DNA of 64,000 nucleotides, from NCBI RefSeq assembly GCF_045679545.1, contig NZ_CP166194.1:496001-560000 (forward strand), read 5' to 3'. Both the position numbers and the translations under genes were made by a program. Shown here one piece after another: positions 42,343 through 50,629 of this stretch. Position 1 is the stretch's first letter; each line of letters begins with the position of its first letter. A model generated the notes under the pieces. It was not told where the DNA came from, did not search any database, and saw only the letters and a program-made list of their open reading frames with translations. The DNA comes from Enterovibrio sp045679545. GTDB lineage: Bacteria > Pseudomonadota > Gammaproteobacteria > Enterobacterales > Vibrionaceae.

Positions 42343-43881
42343 TTACGCCGTGGGATTTACAGGTTTACCTGCAACAATTTCCACTTCGCTTTCTTGGGTT
42401 CGACGTGCCAGACGCTGTTCCCAGTAGTCGGCATTTTTGATGCCCAACTTCACAGGATCGAAGGTGTACTCTTCCACTCCGTCTTTTTGCTGACGCTCGT
42501 AATCGCGCAGTGCGACCAAAGCAGGTCTGCCAAGGAAGAAGATGATTAACAGACCCGTGATGTTCAGCCATGCCATCAAGCCTACGCCAACGTCACCCAT
42601 TGCCCAAGCAAGGTTTGCTGTTTTGACCGTGCCATAGAACACAGCAGTCATCAGAACCACTTTAAGAACGAACATCATGCCTGATACTTTAAAAGTACGG
42701 CGGATGTAAGCAATGTTGGTTTCGGCAATGTAGTAGTACGCCAAAATAGTGGTGAAGGCGAAGAAGAACAGAGCAACAGCAATAAACGGCTTGCCCCAAC
42801 CTGGCATGGTGCTTTCAATCGCCATCTGGGTGAACACTGGGCCGTTCGCAGCGATATCAGCGGCAATATTTTGAACAATGAAGGCGTCGCCTGCACCGTG
42901 AATATTGTACGCACCAGTGATCAAAATCATAAACGCGGTTGCTGAACACACCAGTAGGGTATCGATGTAAATCGAGAACGATTGCACCAAACCTTGCTGT
43001 GCAGGGTGCTGTACGTTAGCCGCCGCTGCCGCGTGAGGACCAGTACCTTGACCTGCTTCGTTTGAGTAAACACCACGCTTAACACCCCAACCAATCGCTG
43101 CGCCGAAGCCTGCCATTGGTGTGAAGGCATCACTCACGATCATCGCAATGATGCCCGGGATTTCAGTGATGTTGAGCAAAATGATGACGAACGCGATGAT
43201 GATGTAGGCTAGCGCCATGAAGGGCACAACCACTTGGGTAAAGTTTGCAATACGCTTAACACCACCAAAAATGATGAAGCCAAGCAGAATAGAGATGAGT
43301 GCACCCGTGATAATTTTGGCTGTGCTAAATGTGCCGAGTGCCGTTTCAATCATCTCCCCAGAACCAAATGACGCTTCTATGGCATTACCGATACTGTTTG
43401 ATTGAACGCCCGGCAGTAATACACCACATGCAAAAATCGTCGCAATGGCAAAAATCCACGCATACCATTTCTGACCCATGGCTTTCTCTATGTAATAAGC
43501 CGGACCACCACGAAACTCGCCGTTGTCTTCTTCTTTGTAGATTTGCGCCAGTGTTGATTCGGTATACGCCGTTGCAGCGCCAAGAAACGCCACCACCCAC
43601 ATCCAGAATATGGCACCTGGACCGCCGAAACCGATGGCAGCGGCGACACCTGCAATGTTACCGGTACCGACTCGACCAGACAGAGAAACGGCCAGTGCTT
43701 GGAATGATGAAATGCCTTTCTCTGAACTCTTGCCAGAGAACAGCAGCCGGGTCATTTCTTTGAACTGACGGACTTGCACGAAGCGTGTTGCGATGGAGTA
43801 GAACAAGCCAGCACCTAAGCATAGGTATATAAGCACTGGACTCCAGATGATACTGTTTAAAAAATCAACAACAGATTGCAT
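42343..43881 (-). CDS. Second alanine/glycine:cation symporter (AGCS family)
   Basis: A 512-residue AGCS-family symporter, a diverged relative of the one at 38084-39553. The same signatures occur: GRVGTGNIAGVAAAIGFGGPGA near residue 70 (given in part), FRGGPAYYIEKA near 124 and YSNEAGQGTGPHAAAAA near 273. It has a longer, charged C-terminal tail (about the last 60 residues). Sodium-coupled uptake of alanine or glycine is expected by family. The two copies are in opposite orientation with yaaA, the acyltransferase and the transposase remnant between them. Confidence 0.93.
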   Translation of the reverse strand: MQSVVDFLNSIIWSPVLIYLCLGAGLFYSIATRFVQVRQFKEMTRLLFSGKSSEKGISSFQALAVSLSGRVGTGNIAGVAAAIGFGGPGAIFWMWVVAFLGAATAYTESTLAQIYKEEDNGEFRGGPAYYIEKAMGQKWYAWIFAIATIFACGVLLPGVQSNSIGNAIEASFGSGEMIETALGTFSTAKIITGALISILLGFIIFGGVKRIANFTQVVVPFMALAYIIIAFVIILLNITEIPGIIAMIVSDAFTPMAGFGAAIGWGVKRGVYSNEAGQGTGPHAAAAANVQHPAQQGLVQSFSIYIDTLLVCSATAFMILITGAYNIHGAGDAFIVQNIAADIAANGPVFTQMAIESTMPGWGKPFIAVALFFFAFTTILAYYYIAETNIAYIRRTFKVSGMMFVLKVVLMTAVFYGTVKTANLAWAMGDVGVGLMAWLNITGLLIIFFLGRPALVALRDYERQQKDGVEEYTFDPVKLGIKNADYWEQRLARRTQESEVEIVAGKPVNPTA

Positions 43882-44063
43882 TATAAGATCCCTCTAATAA
43901 AAAACATTGGACAGGCTATTTGTTATCCAGCCGCAGGATAATCTCAAACTGACACAAATTGTTAATATTTTGTGTTAATTGTGTGGCGGTTTGTGAGCCC
44001 GATCTTCAGCCTTATTCCTTTGACTGAGTAGCATTTTTTGCTGCGAGTGATCGCAAGAAACAA

Positions 44064-44091
44064 AAAAAGGAGGCTTTCAGCCTCCTTTTTT
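44064..44091. terminator. Terminator between the AGCS and srmB genes
   Basis: AAAGGAGGCT-TTC-AGCCTCCTTT is flanked by A's and T's on both sides. It ends srmB on the minus strand. Confidence 0.85.
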
Positions 44092-44120
44092 AACGTTATT
44101 GGGATGTAAAATCTATATAT

Positions 44121-45404
44121 TTACGATTTTTCCGTTTTTTCTGTTTTCTTGGCCGATTTTTTCGCCACTTTCTTTGCTACTTTCTTGGCTTTGGCTTTTA
44201 ACACCTTCTTCGGTGCTTTGACCTTTTTCTTCTTGAAAGCAGGTTTTTTGTGCGACGGCTTCAAACCTTCGATATGGCGCTCTTTGACGTCTTCATCCAT
44301 GTAGCGGCAAATACGGTCCATCATGGCTTGATCGTGTGCTTCGACAAGTGAAATTGCGTTGCCTTTCTTACCTGCGCGCGCAGTACGACCAATACGGTGC
44401 AAGTAAACATCGGCTTTACGTGGTAAATCGAAGTTAATGACGTGGCTGATGTTTGGCACATCGATACCACGTGCAGCAACATCAGTGGCGAGAAGAATGT
44501 TGATTTCGCCTTTCGTGAATCGCTCAATCGCGTTGGTGCGCTTAGCTTGTGCCATTTCACCTTGGATCCACGCACAGCTTACCTTCTGCTTGGTCAACTC
44601 TTCACGAAGGGCAGCCAAACGCTCACGCGTTTTAACAAAGATGATTGCGCGATTCGCTTGATCAGCAAGAATCGATTTCAGCAGCGCATATTTATGTTTC
44701 ATGTCATCACAGCGGTAATACCACTGAGTGATCTTTTTACGTTCACGACGCGGCGGCTCTGCGGTGACTTCAACAGGATCGGTCAACAGTGTTTCTTTGA
44801 AACCTTGAATACCTTTGCCTTCCAGCGTTGCTGAGAAAAGCATACTTTGCTTACGCCAGCGACATTCGTGTGACAGACGCTCTACCGCGGGGCCAAAGCC
44901 CATGTCTAGCATACGGTCAGCTTCATCCAGCACCAAGCTTTCGATGGCGCGGCAATCAAAGCGCTCGCCTTCCACGTATTCCATCAAGCGTCCTGGTGTT
45001 GCCACCACGATGTCTTGTGTCTTACCAAGAATCTCAGCGTGTTCTTGGTAAGAAATACCACCCGTAATGGTGATAATTTTTAAGTCTGTGTATTTTGCCA
45101 ATGCACGCGCTTGGTCAGCAACTTGGATCGCTAACTCACGGGTTGGGGTCAGGATCAGTGCACGAGCAGGGCCTGGGTTCTGGCGTGGGAAGTCCAGAAG
45201 GTGCTGCAATAAAGGCAGCACAAAGGCGGCAGTTTTACCTGTTCCCGTTGGTGCTGACGCCAGTACATCACGGCCATCCATACCATGAGGGATCACGTCA
45301 GCTTGGATTGCGGTTGGTCGCTCAAAGCCAATGTCATCCAGTGCCATTAGAAGTTGAGGATCCAGTTCTAGTTCTGCAAAAGTTCGCACGCGTTGTTTCT
45401 CCAC
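44121..45404 (-). CDS. srmB: ATP-dependent RNA helicase SrmB
   Basis: A 427-residue DEAD-box helicase acting early in 50S ribosomal subunit assembly. Motifs: Q motif near FERPTAIQ, Walker A ASAPTGTGKT (about residues 49-58), PTRELA, TPGR, DEAD in VLDEADRMLD, SAT, and the C-terminal HRIGRTARAG. The block FDCRAIESLVLDEADRMLDM and the sequence around ERKKITQWYYRCDD match SrmB rather than RhlE or DeaD. The last 45 or so residues are extremely lysine-rich with AKK repeats, resembling histone H1-like tails and probably binding RNA. trmN6 lies upstream on the same strand; in E. coli the two are neighbours but divergent. Confidence 0.94.
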   Translation of the reverse strand: MEKQRVRTFAELELDPQLLMALDDIGFERPTAIQADVIPHGMDGRDVLASAPTGTGKTAAFVLPLLQHLLDFPRQNPGPARALILTPTRELAIQVADQARALAKYTDLKIITITGGISYQEHAEILGKTQDIVVATPGRLMEYVEGERFDCRAIESLVLDEADRMLDMGFGPAVERLSHECRWRKQSMLFSATLEGKGIQGFKETLLTDPVEVTAEPPRRERKKITQWYYRCDDMKHKYALLKSILADQANRAIIFVKTRERLAALREELTKQKVSCAWIQGEMAQAKRTNAIERFTKGEINILLATDVAARGIDVPNISHVINFDLPRKADVYLHRIGRTARAGKKGNAISLVEAHDQAMMDRICRYMDEDVKERHIEGLKPSHKKPAFKKKKVKAPKKVLKAKAKKVAKKVAKKSAKKTEKTEKS

Positions 45405-45503
45405 TCAAAGTTAGGGGCGGATTATATACCCAAACTTCCCTAAGATGCATCGTCCAACGAGATAAACTGACATAGATAGTTGAGATAATTTCAAGTGTGG
45501 TCA

Positions 45504-46244
45504 TCACATCTTGAGGTAAAAATCTTTTGTTAGTGCCACAAAGTCGTCGGAATAGGCGCCGTTCTCTTGGATCACTAAGGCGTTTTGCAGGCACTTTTCG
45601 TGTTCGACAGGGGAAAGGGTGATGAGTTTTCGGCTCACGGGCTTGTTTGGTGTCGGTTTCACCGTGGTTAGTCGATGACAGTATAAACCGTGAGAGATCG
45701 CTTTAGTGATCAATTGTTCAGCTTCTACTGAAGGTAAGATCAAGTGGGCGTGTCCGTTTTGGGAAAGGCGCGATTTTATTGCTTTTAATAGGCCGTCATG
45801 TGACAGCGTATCGGTATGACGTGCCATCGCACGTTTTACGTCTGCCGCGTGCTCACCTGAGTTGAAGTAGGGGGGGTTACAAATGATGGTGTCGAATTTT
45901 TTTGAATCTGGCCACTGCGTAATGTCTTGTTGCATGACATGAATACGGTGACCCCAAGTAGATTGTTCTGCATTGAGGCGCGCGGTTGCCACAGCTTGTT
46001 GATCAATATCAATGGCAGTGATGTGAGCATGAGGAAATCGTTGCGCCATCATCAAAGACAGTAAGCCCGTTCCCGTTCCTATATCCAATACAGCATCGTG
46101 CTTATTTGCGTTAGCCCACGCGCCAAGTAGTACGCCATCTGTGCTCACCGGCATGCCGCAATCGCTATTCTCAATCGAAAACTGCTTGAATTGAAAGCCT
46201 TTACTCACTTTTTCTCCGTCACGTGATTTTCTTAAATTGCTCAA
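45504..46244 (-). CDS. trmN6: tRNA1(Val) (adenine(37)-N6)-methyltransferase TrmN6
   Basis: A 246-residue class I SAM-dependent methyltransferase that forms m6A at position 37 of tRNA-Val. The SAM loop is VLDIGTGTGLLSLMMA (about residues 52-67) and the catalytic NPPY motif is in IICNPPYF near residue 119. The lead-in FQFKQFSI...TDGVLLGAW is typical of YfiC/TrmN6. The extreme N-terminus is variable, so a start a few codons later (GTG in KVSKG) is possible. The pairing with srmB is conserved in gammaproteobacteria. Confidence 0.93.
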   Translation of the reverse strand: MSNLRKSRDGEKVSKGFQFKQFSIENSDCGMPVSTDGVLLGAWANANKHDAVLDIGTGTGLLSLMMAQRFPHAHITAIDIDQQAVATARLNAEQSTWGHRIHVMQQDITQWPDSKKFDTIICNPPYFNSGEHAADVKRAMARHTDTLSHDGLLKAIKSRLSQNGHAHLILPSVEAEQLITKAISHGLYCHRLTTVKPTPNKPVSRKLITLSPVEHEKCLQNALVIQENGAYSDDFVALTKDFYLKM

Positions 46245-46518
46245 AAAATAGATGATAATGTTGCTTTGTTGTTACCATCTTTGCGTGTCATTTTCTTTTG
46301 ATAGTTTCATATAAATGTCAATTGTTGGAATTTAATTCTTATATTTGCATTAAAGTTGAATTTATAATCTGAATTCTGTTGCGCTATTGTCTGTATAGTG
46401 AAACTTCGTCATTATCCTGTCTATTCGGTAAAGCTCAGTAAAAAAAACCAAAAAGCTAACCGATTGATTACACGTATAAGCAAATACACATCTGCAAACA
46501 GAAAATAGGTAATAAATA

Positions 46519-47823
46519 GTGAAAGAGAGTTTAAAGGTTAGCGACATACTCGCGCTAGGTTTTATGACCTTTGCGTTCTTCCTCGGGGCTGGCAATATCA
46601 TTTTCCCACCACAAGCAGGCTTCCTTGCGGGTGATCATACTTTTTCTGCCATGCTGGGTTTTTTGACCACGGCGGTAGGTTTGCCTCTCATCGGAATTAT
46701 TGCCGTTGCTGTTGCGGGTGGCGGTTGGAAAGGCTTAACCCGTGATTTGCCAGCGTCCGTGGCAACTGTGATGGCGGTGTTGATTTTTATCATAATCGGC
46801 CCAGCATTTGCCGCCCCTCGTGCTGGTCTCGTGGCTTATGAAATGGGCTTTAAGCCATTTTTGACGGATGCAGGCCAGTGGGAACTTTCCATGTTTTCTG
46901 TGGTGTTCTTTGCGGTCGCCATGTTCTTCTCTCTGTCTCAAGGGAAGCTGATTGATACCATCGGTAAACTGCTAACACCGGCGTTGTTTGCGGCATTGGT
47001 TGTGCTCGCTATTGCTGTCGTGGTGAATCCACAAGGTGATATCGCCGCAGCGCAAGGCGCGTATGTAGATCAAGCATTCGCAACAGGCTTCCTCGAAGGT
47101 TACAACACCATGGACACCTTCGCAGCGCTGATGTTCGGCATGCTGATTGTGGATGTGATCCGTAAAAAAGGCATCAACTCTGACGCAAAAACCTGCAAAT
47201 ACCTGATTTGTGCTGGCGTGATTGCAGCAACGGGCTTGGCGTTTGTTTACGTCTCTTTGTTCTACCTCGGCGCAACCGCAACCGGTGTGGCTGCAGGGGC
47301 AGCAAACGGTGGTGCAATTTTGTCGGCATATGTGATGGCATTGTTTGGCCCCGCGGGTCAGATTATTTTGTCTGCCATTATCGTTCTGGCGTGTTTAACG
47401 ACGGTGATTGGCTTGGTATCTGCCTGTGCGGATTACTTCAGCACCTTGGTGAAAATATCGTATCGTCAGTGGGTTGTGATTCTGTCTGTGGCCTGTGCCA
47501 TTGTGGCGAACGTGGGTTTAACCCAGCTAATCGCTATTTCAGTGCCGGTACTGTTTGCCCTGTACCCGGTGGCAATTGCATTGATTGCGTTGACCTTCCT
47601 GCGTCGTTTCATGCCTAACCCAGCACTGGCTTACCGTGTGGTTTTGGGCGTGTCGCTGGTATTTGCATTGTTGGACGCGGCGAAAGTGGCTGGCATGGAT
47701 GTATCGGTACTTAACGCGCTACCATTGTTCAACTTTGGTATGGCATGGCTGTTGCCAACCGTAATTGCGACAGTGGCTGTTCGTTTTGCACCCGCACCGA
47801 AAGGCGAGTCGTCTCACGCCTAA
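46519..47823 (+). CDS. brnQ: Branched-chain amino acid:cation symporter BrnQ
   Basis: A 434-residue inner-membrane carrier of the LIVCS family for leucine, isoleucine and valine, with about twelve hydrophobic segments. The N-terminal block GFMTFAFFLGAGNIIFPP is the family signature, and LFGMLIVDVIRKKGI near residue 202 is also typical. The start is GTG, with AGGT about 12 bases upstream, so the ribosome-binding site is weak. The upstream 274 bases are AT-rich without an obvious operator. A strong terminator follows. Confidence 0.94.
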   Translation: MKESLKVSDILALGFMTFAFFLGAGNIIFPPQAGFLAGDHTFSAMLGFLTTAVGLPLIGIIAVAVAGGGWKGLTRDLPASVATVMAVLIFIIIGPAFAAPRAGLVAYEMGFKPFLTDAGQWELSMFSVVFFAVAMFFSLSQGKLIDTIGKLLTPALFAALVVLAIAVVVNPQGDIAAAQGAYVDQAFATGFLEGYNTMDTFAALMFGMLIVDVIRKKGINSDAKTCKYLICAGVIAATGLAFVYVSLFYLGATATGVAAGAANGGAILSAYVMALFGPAGQIILSAIIVLACLTTVIGLVSACADYFSTLVKISYRQWVVILSVACAIVANVGLTQLIAISVPVLFALYPVAIALIALTFLRRFMPNPALAYRVVLGVSLVFALLDAAKVAGMDVSVLNALPLFNFGMAWLLPTVIATVAVRFAPAPKGESSHA

Positions 47824-47863
47824 GTGATGTGATGTATGCGTTGAAGCGCCAATTTTCATCGTC

Positions 47864-47893
47864 AAAAAAACCACCGCGTGCGGTGGTTTTTTT
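47864..47893. terminator. Bidirectional terminator between brnQ and fldB
   Basis: AAACCACCGC-GT-GCGGTGGTTT is flanked by A's and T's and lies between convergent genes. Confidence 0.9.
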
Positions 47894-47927
47894 ATGCCGA
47901 AAAGAAGGCTGTGCTCGAGAGTTAAGG

Positions 47928-48446
47928 TTAAAGCAATGCTTGGTATTCGGTCAGCACTTGTTCGCACCATGTGGCGATGCGCTCGTCGCTCAACTCATAT
48001 TGGCTGTCTTCATCTAGTGCGAGCCCGACAAAGTGTTTTCCATTTTCGGTTAATGCTTTGGAGGCGTCGAAGGTGTAACCCTCAACAGGCCAGTAGCCAA
48101 CGAAGTTAAGCCCGGTTGGTCGCAATTGGTCGTGCAACAACCCCATGGCATCGAGATACCATTCGGCATAGCCTTCCTGGTCGCCCAGTCCAAACAGTGC
48201 CGCGGTTTTTCCTTGCAGTTTAAGTCCATCAAGCTGATCCCAAACCGCTTCCCAATCTTCTTGAAGCTCACCAAAATCCCATGTGGAAATGCCCAGTAAC
48301 AGAAGATCGTACTGATTCATGTTGCTCACGGGGACGTCTTTGATGTTGTGAACGTCCACTAACTCGTCACCTAGAATATCGCGGATCTTTTCCGCTGCCA
48401 TTTCGGTGTAACACGTCGTTGAACCGTAGAACAAACCTATCTTCAT
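47928..48446 (-). CDS. fldB: Flavodoxin FldB
   Basis: A 172-residue long-chain flavodoxin, an FMN electron carrier. The FMN phosphate loop is GSTTCYTEMAAEKI (residues 8-21), the first aromatic stacking loop STWDFGELQEDW is near residue 54, and the second, LGDQEGYAEWYLDA, is near 87. It lies beside xerD-dsbC-recJ-prfB-lysS, the neighbourhood of E. coli fldB rather than fldA. It is divergent from xerD. Confidence 0.92.
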   Translation of the reverse strand: MKIGLFYGSTTCYTEMAAEKIRDILGDELVDVHNIKDVPVSNMNQYDLLLLGISTWDFGELQEDWEAVWDQLDGLKLQGKTAALFGLGDQEGYAEWYLDAMGLLHDQLRPTGLNFVGYWPVEGYTFDASKALTENGKHFVGLALDEDSQYELSDERIATWCEQVLTEYQALL

Positions 48447-48640
48447 GCCTATTTCCTGCTGTTGCGCTTGGCGCGATTTTACCTGTCACGAGTCGGCTTC
48501 TCTACCCTTGAGTTTGCCTATTGCGCTAACTTTGCTGAACAAATACTCGGGAAACACCTTAAAACACTGGCTACGCTTGCATTCAGAGCAAAGTGAGGTA
48601 GTTTGAAGAAAGTGAAATAGTGTCGGTAAGTGAGTGAATC

Positions 48641-49537
48641 GTGGAACAAAACACCAGTTTGGTTGAACAGTTTTTAGATGCAATGTGGATGGAGCGAGGG
48701 TTATCAGAGAATACCTTGGTTTCTTATCGCAATGATTTAATGAAGCTGTGCCATTGGTTATCCCAAGATAACGTGCAGTTAACGACGGTCACCACGTCAA
48801 CGTTGCAGGATTATCAGCACTGGCTGTTTGATCAAGATTTTAAGCAGACCAGTCGTGCCCGTATGCTGTCTGCTATGCGTCGTCTTTTTCAATATCTCTA
48901 TCGAGAAAAGCAACGAGAAGATGATCCCAGCGCGACCTTGATTAGTCCCAAATTGCCAAAGCGCTTGCCGAAGGATCTCTCTGAAGAACAAGTAGAAGCC
49001 CTGCTGGATGCGCCCGATGCGGATGACATGCTCGAACTGCGCGATAAAGCCATGATGGAATTGCTTTATGCGACAGGATTACGTGTGACTGAGTTGATCA
49101 GTCTAACCACGGAAAACGTCAGCTTGCGCCAAGGCGTTGTGCGGGTGATTGGTAAAGGGGGCAAAGAGCGCTTGGTGCCTATGGGGGAATCGGCCGTTGT
49201 TTGGCTAGAGCGTTATCTTGCGCATGGCCGACAAGGATTGCTGGGCGAAAAGACGTCTGATGTATTTTTCCCCAGTCGTCGCGGACGAATGATGACTCGA
49301 CAGACCTTCTGGCATCGTATTAAGTTCTATGCGGCATTGGCCAACATTGATAGCGAGTTATTATCGCCACACGTATTGCGCCATGCTTTTGCTACCCATT
49401 TGCTCAATCATGGCGCGGATTTGCGTGTGGTGCAGATGTTGCTCGGGCATAGCGATTTGTCGACCACGCAAATTTACACACACGTCGCCACCGAGCGACT
49501 AAAACAATTGCACCAAGAGCACCATCCTCGGGCATAA
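48641..49537 (+). CDS. xerD: Site-specific tyrosine recombinase XerD
   Basis: A 298-residue recombinase that resolves chromosome dimers at dif together with XerC, activated by FtsK. The catalytic residues are visible: Arg148 (TGLRVTEL), Lys172 (GKGGKER), His244/Arg247 (HVLRHAFATH), His270 (LLGHSDL) and nucleophile Tyr279 (QIYTHV), the same numbers as in E. coli XerD. The start is GTG. It heads xerD-dsbC-recJ-prfB-lysS, the standard gammaproteobacterial order. It is a housekeeping gene, not a mobile-element integrase. Confidence 0.97.
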   Translation: MEQNTSLVEQFLDAMWMERGLSENTLVSYRNDLMKLCHWLSQDNVQLTTVTTSTLQDYQHWLFDQDFKQTSRARMLSAMRRLFQYLYREKQREDDPSATLISPKLPKRLPKDLSEEQVEALLDAPDADDMLELRDKAMMELLYATGLRVTELISLTTENVSLRQGVVRVIGKGGKERLVPMGESAVVWLERYLAHGRQGLLGEKTSDVFFPSRRGRMMTRQTFWHRIKFYAALANIDSELLSPHVLRHAFATHLLNHGADLRVVQMLLGHSDLSTTQIYTHVATERLKQLHQEHHPRA

Positions 49538-49704
49538 TAGCGCTCTTTACTAACGCCCTGAAAAAGCGATTAGGTAAGTTAGCTCAACGGCTGACAGAAA
49601 ATTATTTTTGCATATGTAGGGATTTTTTCGCTGTTTTCCGGTCTGAAAGAGTGATGGTATGCCTGCGTCTTGTGGGCCTTAGTTGAATAAGTAGGATAAA
49701 TACA

Positions 49705-50439
49705 ATGAATTTCAAACGACTGCTTGCGGGTGTCATGCTCTCTTCAGCCATGTTTTCTTTTGGCGCTCAGGCGGCAGAAGGCGCTGACAAAGCAGCAATT
49801 GCTGATGTGTTAACGCAATATCGACTGAACATTGAAAGCATTGAAGCATCACCTGTTGAGGGGCTTTTTGAAGTGGTCACGAATGGTGGCGTGATTTACG
49901 CCAATAAAGACGGTTCTTACTTTATCTATGGCCAACTTTTTCACACCAACGAGAAAGAATCCGTTAACTTGACCGAACTGACGCAAGCCAAACGTAACAA
50001 AAAGCTGTTCGATGCTGCCGGTGTCGAGAAAGAGTTGATTGTGTACCCAGCCAAAGATGAAAAATATGTGGTTAACGTGTACACCGATACCACATGCGGC
50101 TATTGCATGAAGCTGCACCGCGAGATGCAAGACTATAACGACTTGGGGATCACTGTTCGTTACTTGGCTTTTCCTCGCTCAGGTGAGCGCTCACCAAACA
50201 TGAAGCAAATGAGTGCGATTTGGTGTGAGGCTGATAAATCTGCAGCGATGAATGCAGCCAAAGCGGGTAGATTCGAAGAAGAATCCGATGCATGTGTCGA
50301 CCTGGTTCGCCGTCATATGGCGCTTGGTACTTCAATGGGTGTGAGTGGCACGCCAGCCATCATGCTGCAAGATGGCACTATCCTTTCCGGTTATTTGCCT
50401 GCCCCTAAACTGCTAGAAGTGCTTCAGCAGAAAGGCTAA
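49705..50439 (+). CDS. dsbC: Thiol:disulfide interchange protein DsbC
   Basis: A 244-residue periplasmic disulfide isomerase that reshuffles wrong disulfides and is kept reduced by DsbD. A signal peptide (cut after AQA, residue 23) precedes an N-terminal dimerisation domain. The thioredoxin domain has active site Cys131-Gly-Tyr-Cys134 and the cis-proline loop SGTPAI near residue 217. The second structural cysteine pair (IWCEAD, DACVDL) is present. It is followed by a terminator. Confidence 0.96.
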   Translation: MNFKRLLAGVMLSSAMFSFGAQAAEGADKAAIADVLTQYRLNIESIEASPVEGLFEVVTNGGVIYANKDGSYFIYGQLFHTNEKESVNLTELTQAKRNKKLFDAAGVEKELIVYPAKDEKYVVNVYTDTTCGYCMKLHREMQDYNDLGITVRYLAFPRSGERSPNMKQMSAIWCEADKSAAMNAAKAGRFEEESDACVDLVRRHMALGTSMGVSGTPAIMLQDGTILSGYLPAPKLLEVLQQKG

Positions 50440-50456
50440 GAAACAGTATGTGATAA

Positions 50457-50485
50457 AAAGCGCAGGCGACCGTCTGCGCTTTTTT
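50457..50485 (+). terminator. Rho-independent terminator after dsbC
   Basis: The stem AAGCGCAG / CTGCGCTT with a small internal loop is followed by six T's. Confidence 0.85.
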
Positions 50486-50629
50486 GCGTTCTAATACCCA
50501 TTTTGGTTTTAACTGCATGCAAACGGTGCATGAGGGTTTCGCTTTATCTCCATCTCGTTACAATGAATTCCTCAATCCGCATTCTTACAGTCGTCGGTGT
50601 AAGCACCGCCACAGACAGGTCTTGTTCTC

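Noticed and set aside
41966..44091. Similar GGAGGC-TTTC-GCCTCC stems at 41966-41987 and 44064-44091 as terminal repeats of an element
   Set aside because: The matching part is only the stem-loop, both have terminator-like A/T flanks, and they would enclose an ordinary AGCS gene without a transposase.
48641..49537. Mobile-element integrase
   Set aside because: Catalytic residue numbering and the xerD-dsbC-recJ-prfB-lysS order identify the housekeeping recombinase XerD.
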